NCBI GenBank assembly: GCA_027604705.1
Contig: JADHYV010000007.1
Span: 1-64,000 of the forward strand
Reading direction: 5' to 3'
Length of the DNA stretch: 64,000 nucleotides
Source: Allomyces arbusculus
Lineage: Eukaryota > Blastocladiomycota > Blastocladiomycetes > Blastocladiales > Blastocladiaceae
Part shown: positions 10,785 through 22,084 of the stretch, piece by piece
How positions within the stretch are numbered: the stretch's first letter is position 1
Layout: each line of letters begins with the position of its first letter
The notes under the pieces: generated by a model
Database searches by the model: none
Seen by the model: the letters and a program-made list of their open reading frames with translations, nothing else
Told to the model about the DNA's origin: nothing
Translations under genes and position numbers: made by a program

Positions 10785-13075
10785 ATGGATTCGACTCGGT
10801 CGACCTCGCGGCCCGCCCAGGCCCGCCGGCACCGCCGCCGGCCCTGCGTATCGTCGGCGCGCGCGCTCGCGCAGCTGCTCGTCGCCGTCTTCGTGCTGGT
10901 CCAGCTGACTTGCACGATGACCACCGCCTACCCGGCCCGGCGCGCGGCCATGCCCTCGACGAGATCGCACCACCATGCACCGGCGCGCAAGTCGTTTGGT
11001 CCGGCACTCTCGCACGCAACGTACCGTCACGCGCTCCCACGCCGTGCGGGTACCGCCAACTATGTCGCAACGGGTGCGCTCGAGTACCTGACGCCTGTTT
11101 CTGGTGCGCCAGCGGACGAGATCGCCGCGGCGTTTGTGGCAGCGACGGTGGGCGTGCCCGTCGACGAGGTGGTCGTCATGGCGAGCCACCGGTCGGAACA
11201 CACGGGGGTCTCGCACGTCTACTTGCGGCAGGTCAAGGGCGGGGTCGAGGTCGCGAATGCCGATGCGAATGTGAATATTGACCGGTACGTTTGCGACGGT
11301 GAGTGAGGAGTGATGAATGAAGTGATGCCGGATGTTGTGGCTGACAGTTTGGTGCGCTTGGCGTTCGTAGACTTGGTCGCGTCATCAGCTACGGTGAGGC
11401 ATTCTTCCGTGGGTCCGTCCCGACCGCACCGTCCATAGCGGCGGTCGCCGAGACGGCTCCGGCGCTGCAGTTGCACCAGGCCGGCAACGGCGCGCAGCAC
11501 GCATCGCATCCCGCCGACGCCGCGGCGGCCGGCGCCGTCACGATCGACCCGGTCGCGGGTTACCACGCGCTTTTGCGTCACCTCGGTATGCACGACGCCG
11601 TTGCGCAAACGAGCACCGCCGCGTTCCGTCTCGAGCCCAGCACGAGCACTGCCAGAGCATTCGGCAAGCACAAGCTGTTCCGCGGCACGATTGCGCGCCC
11701 GGCCTACGCCGAGTTCGACGTGACCGTCGGCATGACTTACTTGCAGACGTCGTCGACGTCGGCCAAGCTCGTCTACGAGTACGAGCTGGAGATGCGCGAC
11801 AACTGGTACCACGCGCACGTGTGTGCTGCGACGGGCGCCGTCGAGTCGCTCGTCGACTGGGTCGCTGATGCAGCCTCGTACGAAGTCTATCCGCTTGGCG
11901 TGAACGATCCGGACGACGGCGACCGCGTGCGTGTCAAGCGCCCCGAACTCGTGCGCGCATCCCCCGACGGGTGGCACTCGGACCGGACGACGGTCGGGAA
12001 CAATGTAATCGCGCAGGAGAACCTGAGCGGCAAGGCCGACGCGCTGATGAAGGAGGGCGAGCTGAGCGCAGCCTACCGCCCGCGGTCCGGACCCAAGCTG
12101 CACTTCCACTACGACATTGATTTCGCTAAGAACCCAAAATCCTACCTCGACGCGTCGATCACGCAGCTCTTCTACACGAACAACGCGCTGCATGACCTGT
12201 TCTATGCGTACGGGTTCACGGAGAACGCAGGCAATTTCCAAGCCGACAACTTCGGCCGCGGGGGAGTGGCCGGCGACCCCGTGGTCGCGTTCGCTCAAGA
12301 TGGGTCGGGCTACAACAACGCGAACTTTGCGACGCCGCCTGACGGCAAGAACGGCAAGATGCGCATGTATGTCTGGAACACAGTGGTCCCGAACCGCGAC
12401 GGCGATCTCGAAAACGGCATTGTGATCCACGAGTTTGGCCACGGCGTCTCGAATCGGCTCACGGGCGGACCGCATAACTCGGGCTGCCTGGCCTGGGGCG
12501 AGTCGGGCGGGATGGGCGAAGGGTGGGGCGATGTCTGGGCGACGATTTTCCGGCACCGGTCGGCCGACCGCGCGCACCGCGATTATGGCGCCTGGCATAT
12601 GGGCAAGTACGCAAACGGCGGGGCGACGGGCATTCGCAAGTATCCCTACTCGCCCGACTTGGACGTGAATCCGTCGACTTACTCGTTCCTCAATCACCAA
12701 GGGTACTGGGGCGTGCACGCCAAGGGCGAGGTCTGGGCGGCCATCCTGCTCGAGGTCTATTGGAACCTGATTGACGATCTTGGGTGGACCGGCGACTGGA
12801 AGTCGGCCGCTGTCAGCAAGGGCAACACGCTCTTCAACCAGCTCGTCGTCGATGGACTCACGATGCAACCGTGCCGCCCAACATTCCTCGATGCGCGGTC
12901 GGCCATCTTGCAGGCCGAGGCCGTCCTCACGGGTGGTAAGCACGCGTGCGCGATTTGGCGCGGTTTCGCTAAGCGCGGGCTTGGCGTCGACGCACAGCGG
13001 ATCCCGGGCAAGAACCCGTGGGACGACGATAACCGTCTCGACGGGTTCAGTGTCCCGGACGAGTGCCAGTTGTGA
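10785..13075 (+). CDS. Extracellular metalloproteinase, fungalysin family (M36)
   Basis: Two exons (10785-11284, 11371-13075) give 734 residues, the usual fungalysin length. A basic N-terminus is followed by a hydrophobic signal (LLVAVFVLVQL), then an FTP-type propeptide and the catalytic domain. HEFGH at about residues 520-524 in IVIHEFGHGVSNRL is the zinc-binding HExxH, and E in GMGEGWGD at about 550 is the expected third ligand. Fungalysins are secreted zinc endopeptidases, made as zymogens, that degrade matrix proteins; they are expanded in several zoosporic fungi and saprotrophs. The intron is canonical (GTACGT to GTAG) and restores NIDRLGRVISYGEAFF, a conserved propeptide stretch. The ATG at 10785 is the last one before the signal sequence. 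The catalytic set looks intact. Confidence 0.95.
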
Positions 13076-13762
13076 TCTGTTCGAGTCGGTCGTTTGATGG
13101 TTATGCGCGCGGGCGACTGTCCCTCGCGCCGGCCGCCCACGTCGGCCCCGCACGTCGGTTTTTGGAGTGCGCGTTGTTGATGGCGCCCCTGTTTGATTTG
13201 CACACACCCGCGCACGCACATGCGAGTCGAATCCGTTCCTATTTCTTGTTCTCTCGCTGCGCCGTCTTCTTCCTTTTTCAACCATTGTCTGTCGCTGGCG
13301 TTTCCTTTGGTCTTTTCGGTTTGGTTTCTTTTGTGATTGTCTTGCACAACGCTGGCGAGCTGTACATTTCTTGCATTATATTTGAACATCGTCATGCTGG
13401 TACGGCGGTTGGTGGCTGCAACGACATCGCCTCCTCATTTCAATTTGGGGCGGGAGACACATTGGGAGACGCGTCATGATAAAGCCATAAACGCGCGGGA
13501 CAAGCTTTGGGCAGACCGCCATCAGCAGCTGTGCGCAACCCGCACCGTCCGCGCGCTCTGGCGGGGCCCACGGGTCCCCGCAACATGGCCCACGCGCGCC
13601 TATAAAGCGGGCGACTGACCCCGCCCCTCCTCCCTTTCTCCCCGACTCTGCAGTCGCCCGTACACTCCGCTCGCGAACTTCCTCCTCCCCTCGACTCCTC
13701 GACTCTTGTCGCACTCGTTGCAACCGCTACTTTCGCTCAACACCCCCAACTTCTTATCCGTC
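13076..13762. other. Intergenic spacer, fungalysin 3' flank and promoter of the deacetylase-like gene
   Basis: The first 350 bases are T-rich (runs such as TTTTCGGTTTGGTTTCTTTT), as expected of a 3' UTR. The last 170 contain a TATA-like site listed separately and a C-rich leader. No coding frame is convincing. Confidence 0.5.
13601..13606 (+). promoter_or_regulatory. TATA box of the deacetylase-like gene
   Basis: TATAAA stands alone in very GC-rich sequence 157 bases before the start codon at 13763, a normal place for a fungal TATA box. The link to this gene is inference from position. Confidence 0.5.
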
Positions 13763-15175
13763 ATGGCCGTTCTTAATTCCTTCCGGGTGCTCATTGCCCT
13801 CCTCATCGCCGTGGGTCCGTGCACGCCCGCTCGCCGTTTACATGCCCCCACTTCGCACGTCGACGCGTGAATCTTCGCGCGCGTAGTCGTCGCTCGTCGC
13901 GACTCGGTCCCTCTACCCCCTCCACTCAGCTGATCCTCGCGCCCTCCGCCGAATCTAGCCGTGTATTTCTCGTCCAACGAGCCGACGGTCCAGCAACGCC
14001 AGGCCATGAGCCGCCGTGCGCCGATCACGACGACCGCTTCAGCGACGCCAGTCACTGCTTGCACTAAACAGAGCACGTTCGCCATGAGCTTTGTACGTGT
14101 TTTATCCCACCGCGTCGCGCGCAAAGAGATAGCCGTGCAATTAACTGACGCGCGACGCGACACCGGCAGGATAACGGCGTCTCGACGGTCAATACGCCGC
14201 CGGTGCTCGACGCGCTCAAGGCCGCGGGCGTCAAGGCCACGTTCCACGTCAGCACTGAGTGGGTCAATGTGAACACGCTCGTGGACGCGCTGCTCGGGCG
14301 GATGATTAGTACTTAGACGATGGCCATGCCGCGACTTGTTTATCGACCGCGATCACTGACCCTCCCGCACTGTTCTCAACTTATCTAGCCGAGGGCCACA
14401 CGGTCGGGTTCTCGTGGTTTGGCGCAGACCCGCTGACACTCTCCGAGGCCGACCTGTCCGCTGGTCTGCTCGCGCAGGCCACCAAGGTCTACAACGCGAT
14501 TGGCAAGTACCCGCGTTTCGTGCGATTCCCGTACGGCGCTGCCAACGCTACGGTCGTGTCGATTGCGCGCGCCAACGACTTCCAAGTGACGAGCTTCACG
14601 CTCGATGTCGCCGACTACCACTACTGCAATGTCACGTCGGGCGTCACGGTCGATTCCGAGTCGACAGCCATCGCAAACTTGCTCAGCGGGTACAAGGCGG
14701 CGGGCACGCCGTTGTCGGTGCTCTCGACGCACATGGACCTTTGCCCCGTGGCCGCGGCGCTGGCCAAGTCGATTACCACGGTCCAGGGGTACAACTACAC
14801 GATGGTTAACATGGAGACGTGCCTTGGCGAGGCCGGGTACAAGTCGGGTATGTCTTCTTTGATCACTGATTGCGTCGATGGGCCCGCACAGGATCTGATC
14901 GATTACATCACTCTTGGATGATAGTTGCCGGCTCGGCCGCGGCTGGCGCGACGACGTCGACGTCGGCTACCTCGACGGCTACGACGGCGGGCACGACGGT
15001 GGTCAGCATGGACTTCAACGCCGGCGCGACCAAGACGACGACGAGCACGCCAGCGTCGGCCACGACGACCGTCAACAAGTCGGCGTTGCAGGGCGCCGGT
15101 GCTGCGACCGTGTCGCCCGCGTCGGGCGTGGCGCTTGGCGCGCTCGTGCTGGCGCTCGTTGCCGCGCTCGCGTAA
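13763..15175 (+). CDS. Chitin-deacetylase-like protein (CE4 fold), secreted and probably GPI-anchored, likely inactive
   Basis: Five exons (13763-13814, 13959-14092, 14170-14308, 14389-14847, 14925-15175) give 344 residues. A signal peptide (FRVLIALLIAVAVYF) is followed by a polysaccharide deacetylase NodB-type fold: FAMSFDNGVST (motif 1), EGHTVGFSWFGADPLTL (motif 2), RFVRFPYGAAN (motif 3), and STHMDLCP near motif 5. Ser/Thr/Ala-rich sequence and a hydrophobic end (GVALGALVLALVAALA) follow, typical of GPI attachment. Active CE4 enzymes need TFDDG and HxxxHP; here the metal-binding second Asp is Asn and both motif-2 histidines are gone, so zinc binding and deacetylation should fail. It may bind chitin at the surface instead. 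The model depends on short introns with phases that all agree; the last acceptor (14924) is less sure, with an in-frame alternative at 14890. Confidence 0.8.
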
Positions 15176-16168
15176 TGGACCGAGTGGGACTTGGACGGCG
15201 GACGGCGAAGGCGGACGCGCGGAGGAGGAGATATACCACACCCTTCGGACGGGAATGAGGGTCGACTTCGGTTTGGATGAGATGGTTGGCGGGGTAAACC
15301 GTGCATGGAATACACTTATAGCGTTGTAGTGTAACGTCATTGCTTGTGTTTGAGAGGTCGGCGCGGCGTGGTGAGGAATGCTTTGTGAGGGTGAAAGTGC
15401 TCGCTCGGTTTCCCACATTCTTGAGAAACAGAATCAGGGCCAGGATTCGGATTGGCGGGCAGCGTCGTCGGCGTCGCCAAAACGCAACCACAACCACGCT
15501 CTGGTCGACACTCGCGGCCATCCCCCCTCCGGAACGGCCGTGGGCAGACAAAACGGACCAAGGGCAGCCGGCCGGCGGCAGACCGTCACCGTTTTCCAGC
15601 AAACGTGCAGTGGGCAGACACGAACACAGGGTTCCGGCACAAAACATGGTCAAAGAAGTGGTCAACAGCGACATGTGATCGCGTAAATCACGATGATTTT
15701 GGGATCTTTTGCACAGCCAACGGTTGCAACCGTTCTCGTCGTCCCCACGGTGCGCTCGTATCGCCGTTTTCGGTCAGCTGCCCCGCCGCAAACGTGCCAA
15801 CTCCCCGCATTCCACTCGGTTCCCGCTTCTGCTCTGCGCACGCAAGCTCTCTCCGCCCCACCCTGCCACCCGCTCCCCCCGCTGCCAGCCCTCGATAGAC
15901 CTGGTCGACTTAGACGCCGGTGCCGCGGCCGCAAACGCCCTGATCCGCCCCTATCGCACCCCCTGACTTGCCACTCCTGACCCGCCACGCTCTCTCGCGC
16001 ACGCGCACACGCTCGACCAAGCTGTCTGGCCGTCACCGTACGCGGCCCACCGACTCGTCACCGTTCCAATCCCGCCCTTCTCTCCGCGCGCACGCGCCCC
16101 CACCAACCTCCGATCACGCGCGGCCCCCGTCCTTCCACCGCCATTCCCCCTCGACTTGACTCTCGACC
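15176..16168. other. Intergenic spacer before the histidine kinase
   Basis: About 1 kb without a credible coding frame. The last 300 bases are C-rich and purine-poor, like the other leaders here. No repeat or RNA gene seen. Confidence 0.5.
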
Positions 16169-18647
16169 ATGAAGCTCAAGGGCCTCCTGTCGCGGCTGCC
16201 CACGGCGTCGTCCATCACGGGCCTGCACGGCCCTCGCGGCGCCGCTGGCGGCGGGACCCCCGCCGGGTCCGGATCGGTCGACGGCGGGTTTACCGGATTC
16301 GCGTCGACGCACACCCCCGCCAAGCCGTCGGGTCTGTCGGCGCACGTTCGCACCACATCGGCGTCGTCGGCCGCGGCCGCGGGCGCAGTGAGTGATACTG
16401 ACCCGGCCGTGCTCGACATGCTGCTCACGACGCTTTCGCACGAAGTGCGCACGGCGCTGACGAATATTGTCGGGTCGGCCGATATGTTGACGACGGCAAG
16501 CAATTTGCCGCCGGAACTCAAGGAGCCCGTGGCCACGATCGTGTATTCGTCGCAGCACCTGCTGCGTGTGATTGATAACGTCCGGCTGCTCGGGAACCTT
16601 GACGATTCCATGATCGAGGTGTCGGTCGCGCCGTTTTGCGTGTCGGATCTCGTCAAGCAGTTCACGGCCATGCTTGAGCCGGTCGCGCAGTACGTTCTCT
16701 TTCTCTTTGTTCGCTTTTCCTCAATCAAGTTCGCGCGCTGACCACCCGCTCATGTCAACAATAGAGAACACAACGTGCCCATCCAAATCCGGGACGACAT
16801 TGGCGCCAAGTGGTTCCTGGGCGACGCGCGCGCCGTCGCGATTGTCGTCGAGAACCTCGCCGAGATCATGGTGCGCAACGTGCCACCTGATATGCCCGAG
16901 AACAGCACGTGCACGGTCGTTGCCGCGTTCCAAGTCGAGCCTGTGCCCGACTCGGCAACCAAGGCCATGCAGCTCACGGTGCGGCTCGCGCACAACTACA
17001 GCAACACGCGCACGGCCGACCGTGCCAAGACGGTCCAGGAACTCGTGGAAGTTGGATCGGCGCTGCCGCACTCGCTCGAGCGAAAGAAGGGCATCCTTAC
17101 GACCGACCAGATTCAAATGGGTGTGGCCAAGCGGCTCGCCCGGCTGTGCCATGGGTCGATCATGCCCTTTTCTGAGGCCGACCCGCACGCGATCGTGCTC
17201 GAGGTCACGCTCGTGCCCGGCGCGCCGGACGCGGCGCGGAAACCCGCGATTGCGACCGCCGCGGGGGATCTCATGACGGATACATCGCCCAATTCGCCGT
17301 GCATGTCGCCTATGATTCACCGCGACGTACGGTCATCCTTTCCTTCAGCTTGTCCACCGGACAACACGAACTGACCGACACGACGGCACCCATTCGTAGA
17401 TGAAACCTTTCGCGCGCGCGGTTGACGCGTCTATGAGCCCCGCCGCAAGCCGGCGCGGGTCGGCTTTGCCCGGCAACGCCGTGGCGGCCGCCGCCGCCGC
17501 CAACCTACGGCGCATGTCGATCAGCACGACGACGACCTTCAGTTCGAGTTCCGAGGCGACGACGCCCGTGCCCCCGCGCGCACCGACAACCCCGGCCAAT
17601 CCCCCCACCGAGGCGCCAGCTACGGTCATGTCGCCGACGGCACAGGCTGCGGCCGCGCCAGCGCCTGCGGGCGTGATTTCGTTCCTGCGCCGAAACTCGA
17701 TCACGCCCACGCCACCGGCGGCGGTGCCGATGGTCTCGCCGGTGCTCGCAGCGGTTCAGGAGAAGATCCAGGCACAACAGCAGCAACAGCAGGCACAGCA
17801 GCAGGCACAGCAACAGCAAGCGCAGCAGCAAGTGGTGCAGCACGCGCAGCTCCTGCAGCAAGTGCAGGCCGCCGTGGCGCCCGTTGCCGCCGCACCTCCC
17901 GCGCCCGTCGGCGAACTGTGGATCTGCCCGCCGGACCACGAGCTCGTCCAGCCCAAGTCGGCCGCGGAACGCGCATTGCTGGTCGTCGAGGACGACACGA
18001 TCAACCAGCGGATCATCCGCGCGCTGCTCAAGAAGCTCGGGTACAGTAACATTGTATTTGCGTCGGACGGCGCCGACGCGCTCTTCCACTACAACGACTT
18101 GCGCGAGCAGAACAAGTACTTCGACGTAATTTTGCTCGACCAGTCACTGCCGACGCTCTCCGGGGACGACATGTGCTTGCGCATTCGCAAACTCGACCGC
18201 ACGCAAGTGATCATTTCGTGTTCCGCCAATACCCACCTCGTGCAGGACCCGGAACTGTGCCGTGCGCTTGGGTACGACGAGGCCATTGCGAAACCGCTCT
18301 ACTTGGACGCGTTGCGCGACGTGCTCGACCGGTGGACGGTCGCGGGCGACGCGCGCCGGTTGCGGCATATCAAGCGCCGGCTCAAGCGCGACGCGCTCGC
18401 GGCCGGGAAACTCGTGACGCCGTTCTCGTTCTCGGCGACGCCCGGAAGTGCCGCGGGTGTTCCGTCGCCTGACGCGGGCAAGGTAGTCGGCGATGGTGAC
18501 TCTGTGACCGGCTCGGGCGGACTGAAGCGCGCAGGTGGCGCGTTTGAGACGCCGCCCGTCGGGAGCGATGCCGAGACAGCCGGCGCGGCTGCGCAAGAGA
18601 CGTTCTCGGACGCGCGCGAGGGACCTGAAGCAGCGGGCCGGTCCTGA
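16169..18647 (+). CDS. Soluble hybrid histidine kinase with intact H-box and receiver but degenerate ATPase domain
   Basis: Three exons (16169-16689, 16765-17326, 17400-18647) give 776 residues with no membrane segment. A dimerisation domain carries LSHEVRTALTNIVG with the phosphoacceptor His near residue 91. The following region occupies the place of the HATPase domain but lacks a recognisable N-box, DxGxG and GLGL motif (the last region reads MGVAKRLARLCHGSI). After a Ser/Ala-rich and Gln-rich linker comes a receiver: LLVVEDDTINQRI, ILLDQSLP with phosphoacceptor Asp near 608, and IAKP. It probably receives or passes phosphate in a relay rather than autophosphorylating. Introns are canonical (GTACGT, GTACGG). 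The family assignment is firm; loss of kinase activity is inferred from motif loss alone. Confidence 0.85.
17771..17835 (+). repeat. CAG/CAA trinucleotide tract encoding poly-glutamine
   Basis: Alternating CAG and CAA codons interrupted by GCA encode QQQQQQAQQQAQQQQAQQQ in the linker before the receiver domain of the histidine kinase. Such tracts vary in length between strains. Confidence 0.85.
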
Positions 18648-19275
18648 TCTGGCGGGCCAGGTACCGCGGTGCATTGGGTGGAGGAGACTTTGACAGATGG
18701 GAGGGAGACTGTATTTCCTTTATGATCTAGGTAGACACCTTCTTGGAGGTCTTCGTGAGGGGTTGTGTTCGCGATGTGCTCCACCTGGTGGCTCGTATTG
18801 GATTGCGTCAAGTTTCATTCGTCAACGAAACCAACACAGGACGCGACCGTGAACATGGCTGGGTCAAAAATGGTGGTGCGACCGAAAAAACGAAAAGAGA
18901 CAAAGCAACCAGAAAGGAAAACTTGGACAACAAAGACTTCAACCTCCTCCCCGACCGCCCAGTGCCAAAAAAAAATTATCGGGACCCGCCCGGTTCTGAC
19001 ATCCGGCACGGTCGTGACCCTCGACGAGCACGACAAGACCAATCCACTGCTTCTTCTCGCGACGCGCCTCGCTCATTTCTCCCATTTCAAACCGTCATCA
19101 GACATGCCGCGTGTCGCTGCCCCCATCCTCTCCACCCGTGGCTGACGACGAGTTGAGCGTGCACGTGCGAGTTCGTCCAGCCTAACCGCGTCACTCCCTC
19201 TACCTACTCTACTTCGACTCTCGAGCCCGAGCGCCTGTCCTCGATCCACACCCGGGTCGACGAAACGACGCGGCC
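18648..19275. other. Convergent intergenic region
   Basis: It lies between the 3' ends of the histidine kinase (plus) and a minus-strand gene, so it holds two 3' UTRs. It is less GC-rich, with A-runs near 18890-18975. No gene seen. Confidence 0.5.
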
Positions 19276-20934
19276 TTAGTACCCGAGCGTCTCTAAGACC
19301 CGCGGCACGGCGCGGACCGCGACCGTGTACTTGCCACCAGCGAGCGTGTACTGGTCGACATCAGCGAGCGGCCCGTAGACGAGCTCGTCCCACTCCTCCT
19401 GGTCCTCCTTTTCCCCGTTCTGCTTCACCTTCTTCCCTTCTTCAACATGCAGGTGCATTTCGCGGAACCCACCACGGCCACGCGCATCCTCCTCATCCTC
19501 ATCCTCATCATCATCATCAATCCACCCGGGCGTCTTGACGACATGCAGCGCCGGCGGCGTCTCCGACAACGCGCGCACGTAATCCGACGACGTGCGCGAG
19601 AAGTGCCCACGCTGGTACGCGACCGCGATCCCGGCCAAGCTGCGGCCCGACGCGGTCGTGAGCGCAGCGAGCTGCACGTCCGGCGCGGCGTGCGCGTGCG
19701 CGTGCAGCAAGTCCAGGTGCGACGCGACTTCGGCCGCCTGCCGCGCGTCGACGGGGGGCCATTGCGCGAGAACGGTCGCGAGCCGCTCTACGTGCAAGTC
19801 GTCGTCCTCGACTTCGATCGCGGAGATGTGGTGGTGGTGGTGCTCGTCGCAACCGTCACAGCCGTCGTCAGACGTGGACGACAGGGTCTGCTCGGACACG
19901 GTTACGGGCGGACTGAAGGGCGGCGACGGCGGCGGGGTCAGCGACCGCGCGTCCGCTGCGGTACCGGGGCGCGCGATCGGGAGCGCCGGGACCGGCGGGA
20001 GTTCGTCGGCGCAGAGCGGGTCGGGCGAGACGCCCGGCAAGTGCAGCGCGGCGCCCGTGACGAAATAGATGCTCTCGTAAATGAACTTCGAAGCGACGAT
20101 GTTGACGAGCAGGTACATGAGCGATCCGAGCGGCAGCGGGTAGACGATCGGGTGCGGCACCTGCATGCGCCCGCGGTCGTCACGGAGAAGCGATGCCGTG
20201 GTGGCGGACGTTGTCGACGACCAGGTCGCGGACCGCGACAGCGGGACGGCGCCCGGACGACCGAGATCCGCGTTGTCCATTCCGAACCGGACGGGGGACA
20301 TGGACGACCGGCGCGACCGCACGCCCGTCGTGAATAGCGCTGACGTCGCGGCCTGCACGGGGCACGCGAGCACGTCGTCGGCGGCGGGCAAGTACGGCAA
20401 GTCTTCGGCGAGAAGGCCGTACCGCACCAACACTTCGTGGTCAAGCATTTTCGTGTCGGGCGCCGTCAGTTCTGCCGGCCGCAGATACACGATTTTCTTG
20501 ATCCGGCCGGACTCGACGTGCGGCACGTACTGCGCGCGGCGCGCGCCCAAATCAATTGTCGTCAATGGCGTCGCGGCGGGCGCCATATCGACAAACCAAC
20601 TAATCGGCGCGCGCGTGGAATTGGGCTCGGCGAGGAACGCGTTCGCGAACCCTTTAGGGTCCGGCACGAGCGTCTCGATACTGCTGCCAATCGGGATCCC
20701 GAGCGCGCGCAATTCCGTGAGCGTCGACCGGACTGCATCAAACTCGGACCCGCGTGGCGCGCCGCGGCCAGAGACGACTTGGTCGAGCATCTCGGCATCC
20801 TCGCAGAGCACCGAGACTTGCAGCATGTCGAAGCGCGACACTTGCCGGTAGATTTCGACAATGGCCGAGGCAACGAGACTCACGGTGCCGTGCGCGAGCG
20901 GGCCCACAGCAATATGCGTTGGCGTGAGGAACAT
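19276..20934 (-). CDS. Uncharacterised protein, 552 residues, single exon
   Basis: I do not recognise this protein. The frame is open from MFLTPTHIAVGPLAHG to KYTVAVRAVPRVLETLGY and has the third-position GC bias of its neighbours. The first 190 residues look globular (for example EIYRQVSRFDMLQVSVLCED and RIKKIVYLRPAELTAPDTKM). A Ser/Arg-rich linker follows, then a hydrophobic stretch (LGSLMYLLVNIVASKFIYES) that could be one membrane segment or a buried helix. The second half has a His-run (HHHHH), an acidic tract of Asp and Glu, and a helical segment around LATVLAQWPPVDARQAAEVA. No signal peptide is visible. The gene stands alone between spacers and is convergent with the histidine kinase. 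Confidence 0.75.
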   Translation of the reverse strand: MFLTPTHIAVGPLAHGTVSLVASAIVEIYRQVSRFDMLQVSVLCEDAEMLDQVVSGRGAPRGSEFDAVRSTLTELRALGIPIGSSIETLVPDPKGFANAFLAEPNSTRAPISWFVDMAPAATPLTTIDLGARRAQYVPHVESGRIKKIVYLRPAELTAPDTKMLDHEVLVRYGLLAEDLPYLPAADDVLACPVQAATSALFTTGVRSRRSSMSPVRFGMDNADLGRPGAVPLSRSATWSSTTSATTASLLRDDRGRMQVPHPIVYPLPLGSLMYLLVNIVASKFIYESIYFVTGAALHLPGVSPDPLCADELPPVPALPIARPGTAADARSLTPPPSPPFSPPVTVSEQTLSSTSDDGCDGCDEHHHHHISAIEVEDDDLHVERLATVLAQWPPVDARQAAEVASHLDLLHAHAHAAPDVQLAALTTASGRSLAGIAVAYQRGHFSRTSSDYVRALSETPPALHVVKTPGWIDDDDEDEDEEDARGRGGFREMHLHVEEGKKVKQNGEKEDQEEWDELVYGPLADVDQYTLAGGKYTVAVRAVPRVLETLGY

Positions 20935-22084
20935 GGCTGTATTGGTGATTGGGTTTGGGGTCGAACGCTTGGCTTGCGCGCTGGTGTGTGCGGAAGCTGT
21001 CGGGTCGGTCGGCGCTCAAGAGGCCAGCAGCGCGGGGCCGTGGGCGCAGGCCGCCTTTTATTTCCGTTGAGGCCGCAGTCAGTGCCAACACAACGCGCGG
21101 CAGCGTCGGCAGCAGAAGCACCCGTGCGACTTGTTCACACTCACGCACTCACGCACAGGTGCCGTCGGCGAGCGAGCGAACGTGGAGTGGACGAGGGATG
21201 GCACGGAAGGGGGGGCACGCAGGACTTGGTGCCAGTTGGCGCGATGGGTCGGCGTTCGCGGCGGAGATCAGAGCAGATGACGAGTCCCAAGGCCAAGGGG
21301 GCAGGGGGCGCTGCTTGGTTGCAGGACAGGAGGGCGCGCTGACGGCCGTGGAAACGCAAGTCGGTGGGTACCCCGCGTGCACGAACGGGCAGGGCGCGCG
21401 TTCGAGGGACGGTGATTTCGCGTGTTGTGGTGCTTGGGTTGTTGTCGGTGCTGGTGCGCGCCGGGCAAGAGAACAGAGCAGAAGAGAGAGAGAGAACGGG
21501 CGACAAGGGGTGTTGTGCCTGGTCAAAGAACAGAAAAGTCTGCTTTCAACATCGAACATGGTGCTGGTCCGGGCATGATGCGCGCGCTGCATGGTGGCCG
21601 CAGCCGTCACCCTTCTTCCTCGGCGTCCCCGACGGGCCGGGAAGCACGCGCTTGCACCGTCGGCGTCGCGGGAGCCATCGTCGCCGTGCCGAGCCCTGGC
21701 AAGATCCTCGGGCCCGGTTGCGCGCCAGTCAGGATTACCCAACCGCACGCTTGGCCGCGTTGCGCGGGCAGAGGGCGCGCCCACAGACCACGGGATCCTG
21801 TGGGCGCAACGCGTTCACGTGGCTCCTGGATCAACGTGCAGCATGCAGGGTTCTAGACGCATTCCATGTTCTGCGCCCCAGCCTCATCATCGACTTTTCA
21901 GAGTTGCTTAGCGCAGGCACTTGCCGTGAACAGGGCTTAAGACAGCGTGCATCGATGATTACGCATGACTCACCGGTGGGACTTGCATTGGTCTTCATTA
22001 CATTTACGCCTTGCGTGAGCGTAAAATACACACTGTATTTTTATTCCCGTCTTCGCAACGATTCCGTCCCCCCATGATCTGCGG
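20935..22084. other. Long intergenic spacer
   Basis: About 1.15 kb: the 5' flank of the gene at 19276-20934 and the 3' flank of the next minus-strand gene. Open frames on both strands are Arg/Ser/Ala-rich and lack domain character. GC content falls toward 22050. Confidence 0.45.

Noticed and set aside
11219-13285. A 688-residue open frame antisense to the fungalysin
   Set aside because: The sense strand carries the full M36 domain with HExxH. The antisense frame has no domain and covers the intron and 3' UTR as well.
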